Made by a program: the position numbers and the translations under genes. From the NCBI GenBank assembly GCA_015067435.1, contig SVMM01000001.1, positions 186,001-250,000 of the forward strand: 64,000 nucleotides of DNA, written 5' to 3'. Positions within the stretch are counted from its first letter, which is position 1. Every line of letters begins with the position of its first letter. The stretch comes from Oscillospiraceae bacterium. Lineage in GTDB: Bacteria; Bacillota; Clostridia; Oscillospirales; Oscillospiraceae. Shown one piece after another: positions 1-6,660 of the stretch. The notes beneath the pieces were generated by a model. It searched no databases. It had not been told where the DNA came from and saw only the letters and a list, made by a program, of their open reading frames with translations.

Positions 1-1
1 C

Positions 2-262
2 AGCAGCATATGCACCTACGCGGGCGTGCGCGCCCACAGCCTGCACATCGCCAGAAGCGGCGAACCGAACCGCTTCGACGCGCGCGTCGTGCGCGTGATC
101 GACGATGCATTTTCCACGATCCTGATGCTCGCGCCGGAGGGCGGAAACTCTATGCTGCGCATGGAGCTGCCCAAGGAGGAGTGGGCGTTGATGCGCAACC
201 CGAGCATGGTGCTGCTCGGCGTCGCGCCGGAGCATGTGATGACGTTATCCGGCGAAATGTGA
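2..262 (+). CDS. Probable molybdate ABC transporter ATPase, C-terminal end (partial)
   Basis: Only the last 86 residues are in the window; the frame is open at the left edge and ends in TGA. The piece reads as the accessory, TOBE-like C-terminal domain of an importer ATPase, with an RAHSL motif and a VVRVIDDAFST stretch; no Walker motifs are visible because they lie upstream. Three molybdenum cofactor genes follow directly, which is the main reason for assigning it to the molybdate importer (ModC type) rather than to sulfate or iron uptake. Its last codons lie in a perfect palindrome whose loop holds the stop codon. The family call is moderately sure and the substrate is inferred from context. 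Confidence 0.6.
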   Translation, partial: SSICTYAGVRAHSLHIARSGEPNRFDARVVRVIDDAFSTILMLAPEGGNSMLRMELPKEEWALMRNPSMVLLGVAPEHVMTLSGEM

Positions 263-276
263 TTTCGCCGGATAAC
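244..276. repeat. Perfect 15-bp palindrome with stop codon in loop
   Basis: Arms at 244-258 and 262-276 are exact reverse complements with a 3-nt loop (GTG). The TGA stop of the upstream transporter gene spans the loop and the first base of the right arm. No T-run follows, so it is not a simple terminator. The moaC Shine-Dalgarno sequence begins about 8 bp further on. Comparable gene-end palindromes occur at 5163-5190 and 25737-25766. Confidence 0.8.
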
Positions 277-292
277 CTGTTCGGAGGATGGA

Positions 293-796
293 ATGTCGGA
301 TTTTACGCACTTTAACGAACAGGGGCGCGCCCGCATGGTGGACGTGACCGAAAAAACGGCGACAACCCGCACGGCGACGGCGGCGGGCACGGTCAGAATG
401 CTGCCCTCGACGGTCGAGGCGATCCGCACCGGCGGCGCGCCGAAGGGCGACGTGCTGGGCGTGGCGCAGGTGGCGGGGATCATGGCGGCGAAGCGCACGG
501 CGGAGATCGTGCCGATGTGCCATCCGCTCGCGCTCACAGGCGTGGACGTGCGCTTTGCGCTGCGCGCCGAAGCGGTCGACATCGAGGCGACGGTGAAGTG
601 CTGCGGCGAGACCGGCGTCGAGATGGAGGCGCTGCATGCAGTGACCGCCGCGGCGCTGACGGTGTACGACATGTGCAAGGCGCTGGAAAAGGGCATGGAG
701 ATCACCGATATCCGCCTGCTCGAAAAGACGGGCGGCAAGTCTGGCGATTACCGCCGTCCGGACAGGGACGCCGCCGGAGAGGAGACAGAGGCATGA
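293..796 (+). CDS. moaC: Cyclic pyranopterin monophosphate synthase MoaC
   Basis: MoaC converts the 8-cyclo-GTP intermediate made by MoaA into cyclic pyranopterin monophosphate, the first stable precursor of molybdopterin, in the cytoplasm. The 167-residue product has the usual length plus a short acidic tail. It shows the [10 protein letters not shown] active-site segment (Cys76-His77), the [12 protein letters not shown] stretch and the terminal KSGDYRRP lysine motif. ATG follows GGAGGATG at a normal distance. The stop overlaps the next gene in an ATGA, so the two are translationally coupled. moaA is not in the window. Confidence 0.95.
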   Translation: MSDFTHFNEQGRARMVDVTEKTATTRTATAAGTVRMLPSTVEAIRTGGAPKGDVLGVAQVAGIMAAKRTAEIVPMCHPLALTGVDVRFALRAEAVDIEATVKCCGETGVEMEALHAVTAAALTVYDMCKALEKGMEITDIRLLEKTGGKSGDYRRPDRDAAGEETEA

Positions 797-1812
797 AGCT
801 GATGAAAACCGAGGACGCGGTGGGGCAGGTGCTCTGCCACGACATGACGCAGATCATACCCGGGGCGTACAAGGACGCACGCTTCCGCAAGGGGCACATC
901 GTTACCGCCGAGGACATCCCCGTGCTGCTGAGCATGGGCAAGGAAAACCTCTACGTCTTCGAGCTGGACGCGGGCAAGCTGCACGAAAACGACGCCGCCG
1001 AGCGCATGTGCGCCCTGTGCCTGAACGATGGCATGACGCGCTCCGAGGTCAAGGAGGGCAAAATCGAGATCTTCGCCGCGCGCGACGGGCTTTTGCTCGT
1101 CGACCGCGAGCGGCTGGACGCCGTCAACGCGATCGACGAGCTGATGATCGCGACGCGCCACGGAAACACGGCGGTGAAGGCGGGCGACAAGCTCGCCGGC
1201 ACGCGCGTCGTCCCGCTGGTCATCGAGGAAGCGAAGCTTGCCGAGGCGGAAAAGCTCGTCGCGGGCAGGCCGCTGCTGGAGCTGCTGCCCTTCCGGCTCA
1301 AAACGGCGGGCGTTGTCACCACGGGCAGCGAGGTCTTCCGCGGGCGCATCGAGGACGCGTTCACGCCGGTCGTCGAGCGCAAGCTCGCGGCGTTCGGCGT
1401 CGCGATGACCGGGCACATCACCGTGGACGACGGTCTGGACAACATCCGCGCCGCCATCGACGATCTGCGCAAGAGCGGCGTCGACCTGATCCTCTGCACC
1501 GGCGGCATGAGCGTCGACCCCGACGACAACACCCCCGGCGCGATCAAGGCGAGCGGCGCGCGCATCGTCACCTACGGCGCGCCCATGCTGCCCGGCGCGA
1601 TGTTCCTGATGGGCTATTTTGACGACGGCACGCCCGTCATGGGGCTGCCCGGCTGCGTCATGTACGCGCGCTCGACGATCTTCGACGTGGTGCTGCCCCG
1701 CGTCGCGGCGGGCGTGGAACTTTGCAAACGCGATTTCACCACGCTGGGCGAGGGCGGGCTCTGCCTCGGCTGCAAGCCCTGCACCTACCCCAACTGCGGA
1801 TACGGAAAGTGA
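793..1812 (+). CDS. MoeA-like molybdopterin-binding protein with C-terminal Cys cluster
   Basis: A 339-residue protein whose C-terminal half carries the MoCF-binding fold ([15 protein letters not shown], then [17 protein letters not shown] and MGLPGCVMY). The family handles molybdopterin during molybdate insertion or signals cofactor status. The N-terminal half (about 1-160) is not the usual MoeA domain I-II arrangement. The protein ends in a cysteine-rich [12 protein letters not shown] motif, which suggests a metal or Fe-S site. It overlaps moaC by 4 bp and is followed 8 bp later by the mogA-type gene. It may work as the metal-insertion partner or as a Mo-dependent sensor; the fold is sure, the precise role is not. 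Confidence 0.8.
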   Translation: MKLMKTEDAVGQVLCHDMTQIIPGAYKDARFRKGHIVTAEDIPVLLSMGKENLYVFELDAGKLHENDAAERMCALCLNDGMTRSEVKEGKIEIFAARDGLLLVDRERLDAVNAIDELMIATRHGNTAVKAGDKLAGTRVVPLVIEEAKLAEAEKLVAGRPLLELLPFRLKTAGVVTTGSEVFRGRIEDAFTPVVERKLAAFGVAMTGHITVDDGLDNIRAAIDDLRKSGVDLILCTGGMSVDPDDNTPGAIKASGARIVTYGAPMLPGAMFLMGYFDDGTPVMGLPGCVMYARSTIFDVVLPRVAAGVELCKRDFTTLGEGGLCLGCKPCTYPNCGYGK

Positions 1813-1820
1813 GGCGCGGC

Positions 1821-2318
1821 ATGGAGTTTTCGGCAAGAGTCGTCACCGTCAGCGACCGGAGCTTTCGCGGCGAGCGCGCCGACGAGGGCGGCCCCGCCGT
1901 TGCGGCGATGCTTTCGGACGCGGGCTACGCCGTGGACAAGATCGTGCTCGTCCCGGACGAGGTGGCGCAGATCGAGCAGGCGCTGCGCGAGGCGGCGCGG
2001 GACGACGTGGCGCTGTGCGTCACGACCGGCGGCACCGGCTTCGCCCCGCGGGACGTGACGCCGGAGGCGACCGCCGCCGTGTGCGAAAAGCTCGCCCCCG
2101 GCATCCCGGAGGCGATGCGCGCCGCGTCGATGCGCGTGACGCCGCGCGCCATGCTCTCCCGCGCGCAGGCGGGCATTCTGGAGCGCACGCTCATCGTCAA
2201 CCTCCCCGGCAGCCCCAAGGGGGCGAAGGAGAACCTCGCCGCGGTGCTGGACACGCTTGCGCACGGGCTTGAAATGCTGCGCGGCGAGGGCGCGGCAGAC
2301 TGCGCAAAGCTGCCCTGA
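1821..2318 (+). CDS. Molybdopterin adenylyltransferase family protein (MogA/MoaB)
   Basis: This 165-residue protein has the MoCF-biosynthesis fold with VVTVSDRSFRGERADEGGP at the N terminus, the TTGGTGFAPRDVTPEA nucleotide-binding signature at about residues 68-83, and the NLPGSPKG loop near 135. MogA adenylates molybdopterin before metal insertion; MoaB proteins are close paralogues, and sequence alone does not fully separate them. It follows the MoeA-like gene in the same direction and closes the cofactor cluster. The ATG at 1821 is chosen because the MEFSARVVTVSD start matches family N termini; the longer frame upstream is unlikely. Confidence 0.88.
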   Translation: MEFSARVVTVSDRSFRGERADEGGPAVAAMLSDAGYAVDKIVLVPDEVAQIEQALREAARDDVALCVTTGGTGFAPRDVTPEATAAVCEKLAPGIPEAMRAASMRVTPRAMLSRAQAGILERTLIVNLPGSPKGAKENLAAVLDTLAHGLEMLRGEGAADCAKLP

Positions 2319-2350
2319 AAATGTCGGCATTTCAGAAATCGGAGGGAGCT

Positions 2351-2905
2351 ATGCCGCAGAGCGGAGACGAGAAAGCCGTCACGGCGGAGGAATTGGAGCT
2401 GTATATCCCCCGGGCGGAGGACGGCTGGTTTTATGAGAAGATGATGTCCGACCCCGCGACGATGGCGTACAACGCGCCATGGTTCCCGCCGGACGGATGC
2501 ATTCCGGACCCGGCGTCGGAATGGCTCGATTTGCAGGCGAAGTGGATCGGGTGCGCGCCGGAGCGGTTCTATGCCTATTTGCGGCGCACAGCGGATGGCG
2601 CCTTTGTGGGAGACGTGAACTATCATGCTGCCGCCGAGCGGGATCGGCACGATATGGGCATCGTGATTTATGCCCCGGAGCGCGGCAGGGGCTACGGCAA
2701 ACAGGGCCTTCGCCTGCTGCTGGACCGCGCGTTCAGGGTCGACGGCGTTTCCCGCCTTTGCAACGACTTTGAGACCGCCCGCGGCGCCGCGTACCGCATC
2801 CACAAGGCGGTCGGCTTCCGGGAGCTCGGAACGAAGGACGAGATCGTCCGGCTGGAGCTGACGCGGGAAGAATATATGAAAACAGCACGCGCCCCGCTCA
2901 CTTGA
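2351..2905 (+). CDS. GNAT family N-acetyltransferase
   Basis: The 184-residue protein has the GNAT acetyl-CoA fold: the MGIVIYAPERGRGYGKQGL segment is the R/Q-x-x-G-x-G/A pyrophosphate loop, followed by the CNDFETARGAAYRIHKAVGF helix and the FRELG strand typical of RimJ-like acetyltransferases. The substrate cannot be read from sequence. The ATG at 2351 has GGAGGGA directly upstream; an in-frame ATG at 2321 lacks a good ribosome site. It is separated from the molybdenum genes by about 30 bp and ends at a terminator shared with the convergent HAD gene. Confidence 0.85.
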   Translation: MPQSGDEKAVTAEELELYIPRAEDGWFYEKMMSDPATMAYNAPWFPPDGCIPDPASEWLDLQAKWIGCAPERFYAYLRRTADGAFVGDVNYHAAAERDRHDMGIVIYAPERGRGYGKQGLRLLLDRAFRVDGVSRLCNDFETARGAAYRIHKAVGFRELGTKDEIVRLELTREEYMKTARAPLT

Positions 2906-2931
2906 GGCGCGTGCCGTTTTGCACACGAAGA

Positions 2932-2957
2932 ACGCCTGCCGCGAGGCAGGCGTTTTC
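2932..2957. terminator. Bidirectional intrinsic terminator
   Basis: A 9-bp perfect stem (ACGCCTGCC/GGCAGGCGT) with a GCGA tetraloop, followed by a short T-run on the plus strand, lies between the convergent GNAT and HAD genes. Confidence 0.7.
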
Positions 2958-2960
2958 ATT

Positions 2961-3809
2961 TCAATAGGTTTTGTCGAGGGCTTCGATCACGTCGGCGACG
3001 GCGCCGTCGGCGCAGTGGGAGACGATGTGCATCTCCGGAAGCGCCTTCATCTCCTCGATGGCGTTCGCCGGCGCGAAGCGCACCGCCGAGACCTCCGCCA
3101 TGGAGATGTCGTTGCTGTGGTCGCCGAAGCAGTAGACGTCCTTCCGCGCCACACCCAGTTTTTCCGCCAGACGCAGCACCATGCCGCCCTTCGTTGCGCC
3201 GCGCGCGGTCATTTCCAGCAGATGGTCGCCGGAGTAGATCAGCTCGTACTCCCCGCCCCAGCTCTGCGCGCGGATGTAGTCCGCCACCTCGTCGAGCGCG
3301 TCGCGCTCGTCCTCGAACAGCAGCTTGACCAGCGGGAAATCGACCTCGTCGAAGCTCTCGATCGTCACGGTCTTGGCGCGGGTCAGGTGCTCGTGGTTGA
3401 TGATGAAGCGGTTCGGGTGCATCGCGTGGATGCGCCGGTCGGTATGGTAGATCTCAAAGGGCAGCTGCGGAAAGCGTTCGAGCAGCACGGCGACGTGGGC
3501 ACGCGTCTCCTCGTGGAGGAACGCGGTGTACACATACTCCTCCGTGCGGAAGTCGTACAGCCCCGCGCCGTTGGCGATGATGCACGGCGCGTTGATCGGC
3601 AGCTCCGCGGCGTAGCGCGCGAAGGCGGGCAGCGCGCGTCCCGTGGAGACGGAAAAGAAACCGCCGTTTTGCGTGAAATACTCCAGCGCCTCGCGGCTGC
3701 GCGCGGGCAGGGGCGGCAGCTCCGTCAGCCCCGCGTCCAACGCGCCCTGCGTGTAGACGAGCGTGTTGTCGAAGTCGCTCGCCAGCAGCACCCGGTCAAA
3801 CTTTCCCAT
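2961..3809 (-). CDS. HAD superfamily hydrolase, Cof type
   Basis: A 282-residue cytoplasmic phosphatase of the Cof/YwpJ group. Motif I is DFDNT at residues 12-16 with the nucleophile and acid aspartates, motif II lies around FSVSTGR, a conserved lysine falls in the TKGG segment, and motif IV is FGDHSNDISM near residue 220. The long insert between motifs II and III is the C2 cap of sugar-phosphate and cofactor phosphatases. The substrate is unknown. It lies 5 bp after ricT on the same strand and probably ends that operon. Confidence 0.88.
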   Translation of the reverse strand: MGKFDRVLLASDFDNTLVYTQGALDAGLTELPPLPARSREALEYFTQNGGFFSVSTGRALPAFARYAAELPINAPCIIANGAGLYDFRTEEYVYTAFLHEETRAHVAVLLERFPQLPFEIYHTDRRIHAMHPNRFIINHEHLTRAKTVTIESFDEVDFPLVKLLFEDERDALDEVADYIRAQSWGGEYELIYSGDHLLEMTARGATKGGMVLRLAEKLGVARKDVYCFGDHSNDISMAEVSAVRFAPANAIEEMKALPEMHIVSHCADGAVADVIEALDKTY

Positions 3810-3814
3810 GGCGC

Positions 3815-5125
3815 TTACGCCTCGCCCTTGGGCGCGTCGCCGCCGCCGCTCCGGCGGTGGCTGCGCCCGCCGCGGTGGTTCCTGCGCCGCGCCGCGGCCT
3901 TTTCGCCCTCGGCGGCTTGCTGCGCCTCGCGCCGCTCCTCGCGGCGTTCCTCACGCTGCGCGTCGCGCTGTGCCTCGCGCGGCGGCCGTTCGCCGCGCTT
4001 CGCCCGCTCGCCTCTGGCGCGCTCACGGGGTTTGTCGGACTTCTCCGCTTTTTCGGCTTTTTCCGCCTTGTCCGGCCTCTCGGCGCGCGTCTCGTTTGCC
4101 TCGGCCTGCGGCTTGTCGCTCTTGCGGCGGGAACGTCCGCCGCGGCGGGAGCGGCGCTTCTCGCCCGTTTCCTCGCCGGCGGCATCGCCCTCCGACAGAT
4201 CGGGCACGCGCAGCTCGCCGCGCACGCGAAGCTCCTGCTCCTCCCGTTCCTCCTCCGGCGCGCGGTAGCGCTCGGGACGCTCGCGGGGGATCTCGATGCC
4301 CTCGCGGCTGCCCTTGCCGTTGCGCAGGACGTTGAGCTCGCAGTTGCGGTAGCGCTTGGGGCTCTCCGGCGCGTCGTCCAGCCGGACGACCGCCTGCTCG
4401 CGCAGGATGTCGACGTTGGTGATGTTGCCGGGACCGTCCGGCGTGAGCACGAAGGAGTCCTGCTTGGGGCAGCGGCGCACCGCGTCCTCGTAGGCGTCCT
4501 GCTCGTACTTGAGGCAGCACATCAGCCGCCCGCAGGTGCCGGATATCTTGGTGGGGTTGAGGCTGAGATTCTGCGTTTTTGCCATCTTGATGGACACGGG
4601 GATAAAGTCGTCGAGGAACTCGGCGCAGCAGAACGCGCGGCCGCAGATGCCGATGCCGCCGAGCATCTTCGCCTCGTCGCGCACGCCGATCTGGCGCAGC
4701 TCGATGCGGGCGTGGAATTCGGAGGCGAGGTCGCGCACCAGCGCGCGGAAATCGACGCGCCCCTCGCTGGTGAAGTAGAACACGATCTTGCTGCCGTCGA
4801 AGTTGCTCTCGACCTTGACGAGCTTCATTTCAAGCCCGTGGTTGGCGATCTTCTTCTGGCAGATGCCGAAGGCGCTCTTCTCCCGCTTGCGGTTGAGCTC
4901 CCACGTGCGCTGGTCGTTCTCGGTGGCGACGCGCACCAGCGTGCGCAGCGGCTGGACGACGGCGTCGTCCTCGACCTCGTGGTTGCCGGAGACGCAGCGG
5001 GCGTACTCCTGCCCCTGCGCGGTCTCGACAATGACATAGCTGCCCGGCTCGACCGTCAGGCCGCGCGGGTCGAAATAATATTCCTTTGGTCCGCCGCGAA
5101 AGCGGACGCCGATCACTTCAGTCAT
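3815..5125 (-). CDS. ricT: PSP1-domain protein RicT (YaaT) with long basic tail
   Basis: Residues 1 to about 270 form the PSP1 domain. Two cysteine clusters, CGRAFCC and CGRLMCC, match those by which Bacillus RicT forms the Fe-S RicAFT complex that helps RNase Y mature mRNAs and affects sporulation phosphorelay and competence. The holB-ricT order is conserved in Firmicutes. ATG at 5125 has an AAGGAG site; the longer frame adds 28 unlikely residues. The last 150 residues or so are low-complexity, Arg/Glu/Lys/Ala-rich with REERREERRE-like repeats and a terminal RRNHRGGRSHRRSGGG stretch, so the protein is much longer than Bacillus RicT (about 275) and may bind RNA through this tail. Confidence 0.9.
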   Translation of the reverse strand: MTEVIGVRFRGGPKEYYFDPRGLTVEPGSYVIVETAQGQEYARCVSGNHEVEDDAVVQPLRTLVRVATENDQRTWELNRKREKSAFGICQKKIANHGLEMKLVKVESNFDGSKIVFYFTSEGRVDFRALVRDLASEFHARIELRQIGVRDEAKMLGGIGICGRAFCCAEFLDDFIPVSIKMAKTQNLSLNPTKISGTCGRLMCCLKYEQDAYEDAVRRCPKQDSFVLTPDGPGNITNVDILREQAVVRLDDAPESPKRYRNCELNVLRNGKGSREGIEIPRERPERYRAPEEEREEQELRVRGELRVPDLSEGDAAGEETGEKRRSRRGGRSRRKSDKPQAEANETRAERPDKAEKAEKAEKSDKPRERARGERAKRGERPPREAQRDAQREERREERREAQQAAEGEKAAARRRNHRGGRSHRRSGGGDAPKGEA

Positions 5126-5162
5126 AGGGGGTAACTCCTTTAGCGAAATGGCAAATGGCGGG

Positions 5163-5190
5163 CATCCTTGCGAATTACTTCGCAAGGATG
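5163..5190. repeat. 12-bp palindrome with holB stop codon in loop
   Basis: Exact arms at 5163-5174 and 5179-5190 flank a TTAC loop; the TAA stop of holB (minus strand, 5177-5175) is inside it. A second perfect 11-bp palindrome follows at about 5198-5222 inside the holB 3' end. No strong T-run is present, and ricT follows in the same direction. Confidence 0.75.
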
Positions 5191-6050
5191 TCCTCGCACT
5201 CGGCGGCAAAGCCGCCGAGTGTCACGCCCACGCCGACGTTGTAGCGGCAGCTGCGGCGGTATTCGTCCAGCAGATCGAGCATGCCGGTCAGCTTCGCCTT
5301 GCCCAGACGGCGGGAGAGCGCCGATGCAAGCGCCGCGTCGGCCTGCGCGTCCGCCGCGCCGTAGAGCGCGAGCAGAGCGTCGGCGAGCATCAGCCGCGCG
5401 CTCTCGAAGAACGCGCCGAGCTCCTCGCGCTTGGGCTTGGCGTTTTCCAGCTTCACGAGGAAGGAGGCGCGCGACGCGGCGTTTCCCTCCGCCAGCAGGC
5501 GGCAGAACGCTTCGGCGCGTTCCCGCGCCTCGTCCTCCGCCTCCGCGTCCGCGCCGGACGCGCCGAGCTTGAGCTCGATGCAGCGCGAGCGGATGGTTTG
5601 CAGCAGCGCGGCGCTGTTTTCCGCGCAGAAGATGAACGCGCAGTAGGGCGGCCCGTCCTCGATGGTCTTGAGCATGATGTTCTGGTCGCGCTCGTTGAGC
5701 ACGGCGCAATCCTCGAAGATATAGACCTTGCGCTCGCCCTCGTTGGGGCGGATAAACGCGTCGCTGCGCGCGGCGCGCACCACCTCGGCGGAGAGCTCCT
5801 TATGCTCCGGGTCGCGCACGTACTGCACGTCGGGGTGGATGCCCGCCATGACCTTGCGGCAGTGGGCGCACGTCAGGCAGGGGCGATCCCCCTCCGAGAC
5901 GCACTCGAACGCGGCGGCGGCGTAACGCGCGGCGTCGGCGCGCTCCTGCGCGCCGGAAAAGATCAGCGCGTGGGCGAGCGCGCCGCGCGAAGCCGCGCCG
6001 CGGATGCGCGCGGCGGTATTCGATTGTGCAAACGCCGTCAGATCGGGCAT
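5175..6050 (-). CDS. holB: DNA polymerase III subunit delta prime
   Basis: A 291-residue clamp-loader subunit. The AAA+ fold is seen in LAHALIFSGAQERAD (a degenerate P-loop lacking the GKT, as expected for the non-ATP-binding delta prime stator), the zinc site C-x2-C-x2-C in CLTCAHCRK, the FIRPNEGERKVYIFEDC segment and the sensor-like LQTIRSRC arginine region. It loads the beta clamp together with delta and tau. It lies 16 bp after the queT-like gene and ahead of ricT, a conserved Firmicutes pair. The last codons lie in a palindrome. Confidence 0.9.
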   Translation of the reverse strand: MPDLTAFAQSNTAARIRGAASRGALAHALIFSGAQERADAARYAAAAFECVSEGDRPCLTCAHCRKVMAGIHPDVQYVRDPEHKELSAEVVRAARSDAFIRPNEGERKVYIFEDCAVLNERDQNIMLKTIEDGPPYCAFIFCAENSAALLQTIRSRCIELKLGASGADAEAEDEARERAEAFCRLLAEGNAASRASFLVKLENAKPKREELGAFFESARLMLADALLALYGAADAQADAALASALSRRLGKAKLTGMLDLLDEYRRSCRYNVGVGVTLGGFAAECEDILAK

Positions 6051-6066
6051 AAGCCCTCCTTTTCGA

Positions 6067-6573
6067 TTACGCGAGGCTGCTGCCGGAAACGCCGCGGCCT
6101 TCCAGCACGTGCAGCAGCGGCATGCCGAGCAGGTAGCACACGGCGAGCTCGCCCGCGCCGACGGTCAGCGCGTTGTAGGCGAACGCGGCAAGAAAGCCTG
6201 CGCCGAAGCCGGCCTCGTACCACGCGAGCATCGCGCCGACGAGCAGCATGTTGCACACGACCGGCGGCAGCGGCGCGAGATAGCGGCTGCGGCACTTCGC
6301 GGTCCAGAGCGCGGCGAGCAGCGTCGCCGCCGAGCCGACCACGAGGTCGAGCACGCCGTAGGGGCTTAAAATGTTCGAGACGACGCAGCCGACGAACAGG
6401 CCGGGGACCGCCTCCGGGAACAGGAACGGCAGCACGGTCAGCGCTTCGGAGAAGCGGAACTGCACGGGGCCGTAGGCGAGGTTCATCAGCCCCGCAAGGT
6501 AGGTGAGTACGACGTAGAGCGCCGCGATGACGGCGGCACGGGTGAGATAACGGGTATTGAGCTTGGAAGACAT
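6067..6573 (-). CDS. queT: QueT-type ECF transporter S component (queuosine precursor uptake)
   Basis: A 168-residue membrane protein with about five hydrophobic helices, starting with a short basic segment and AAVIAALYVVLTYLAG, then FRFSEALTVLPFLFPEAVPGLFVGC, which is characteristic of the QueT family. These S components bind queuine-type precursors and use the shared EcfAT energising module encoded elsewhere. The ATG at 6573 has AAAGGA upstream. A preQ1-I riboswitch candidate immediately upstream independently supports the substrate. It lies between ileS and holB on the minus strand. Confidence 0.87.
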   Translation of the reverse strand: MSSKLNTRYLTRAAVIAALYVVLTYLAGLMNLAYGPVQFRFSEALTVLPFLFPEAVPGLFVGCVVSNILSPYGVLDLVVGSAATLLAALWTAKCRSRYLAPLPPVVCNMLLVGAMLAWYEAGFGAGFLAAFAYNALTVGAGELAVCYLLGMPLLHVLEGRGVSGSSLA

Positions 6574-6582
6574 GGTTGTGGT

Positions 6583-6622
6583 ATCCTTTCTGTTTTGATA
6601 ACGGGGGTTACCAGACACCCCG
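6583..6622 (-). promoter_or_regulatory. preQ1-I (class I) riboswitch candidate upstream of queT
   Basis: On the minus strand a short stem (CGGGG with CCCCG) encloses a loop containing TCTG. Nine to ten bases after the stem an A-rich tail with CAGA follows, which is exactly complementary to TCTG and can form the class I pseudoknot. AAAGGA, the queT ribosome site, directly abuts the tail. Stem length, loop size, A-rich tail and Shine-Dalgarno overlap all fit preQ1-I, although the tail differs from the common CTAA form. The family is known to control QueT genes, and ligand binding would be expected to hide the ribosome site. Confidence 0.65.
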
Positions 6623-6660
6623 ATATGCAATTGTTGATGTTGTATTCCTGCCGGATTTCC

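Noticed and set aside
16-738. Long antisense frames over molybdenum genes and, similarly, over pnp, ileS, metG and recJ
   Set aside because: They are shadows caused by high GC in third positions, with no ribosome sites and Arg/Ala-rich composition.
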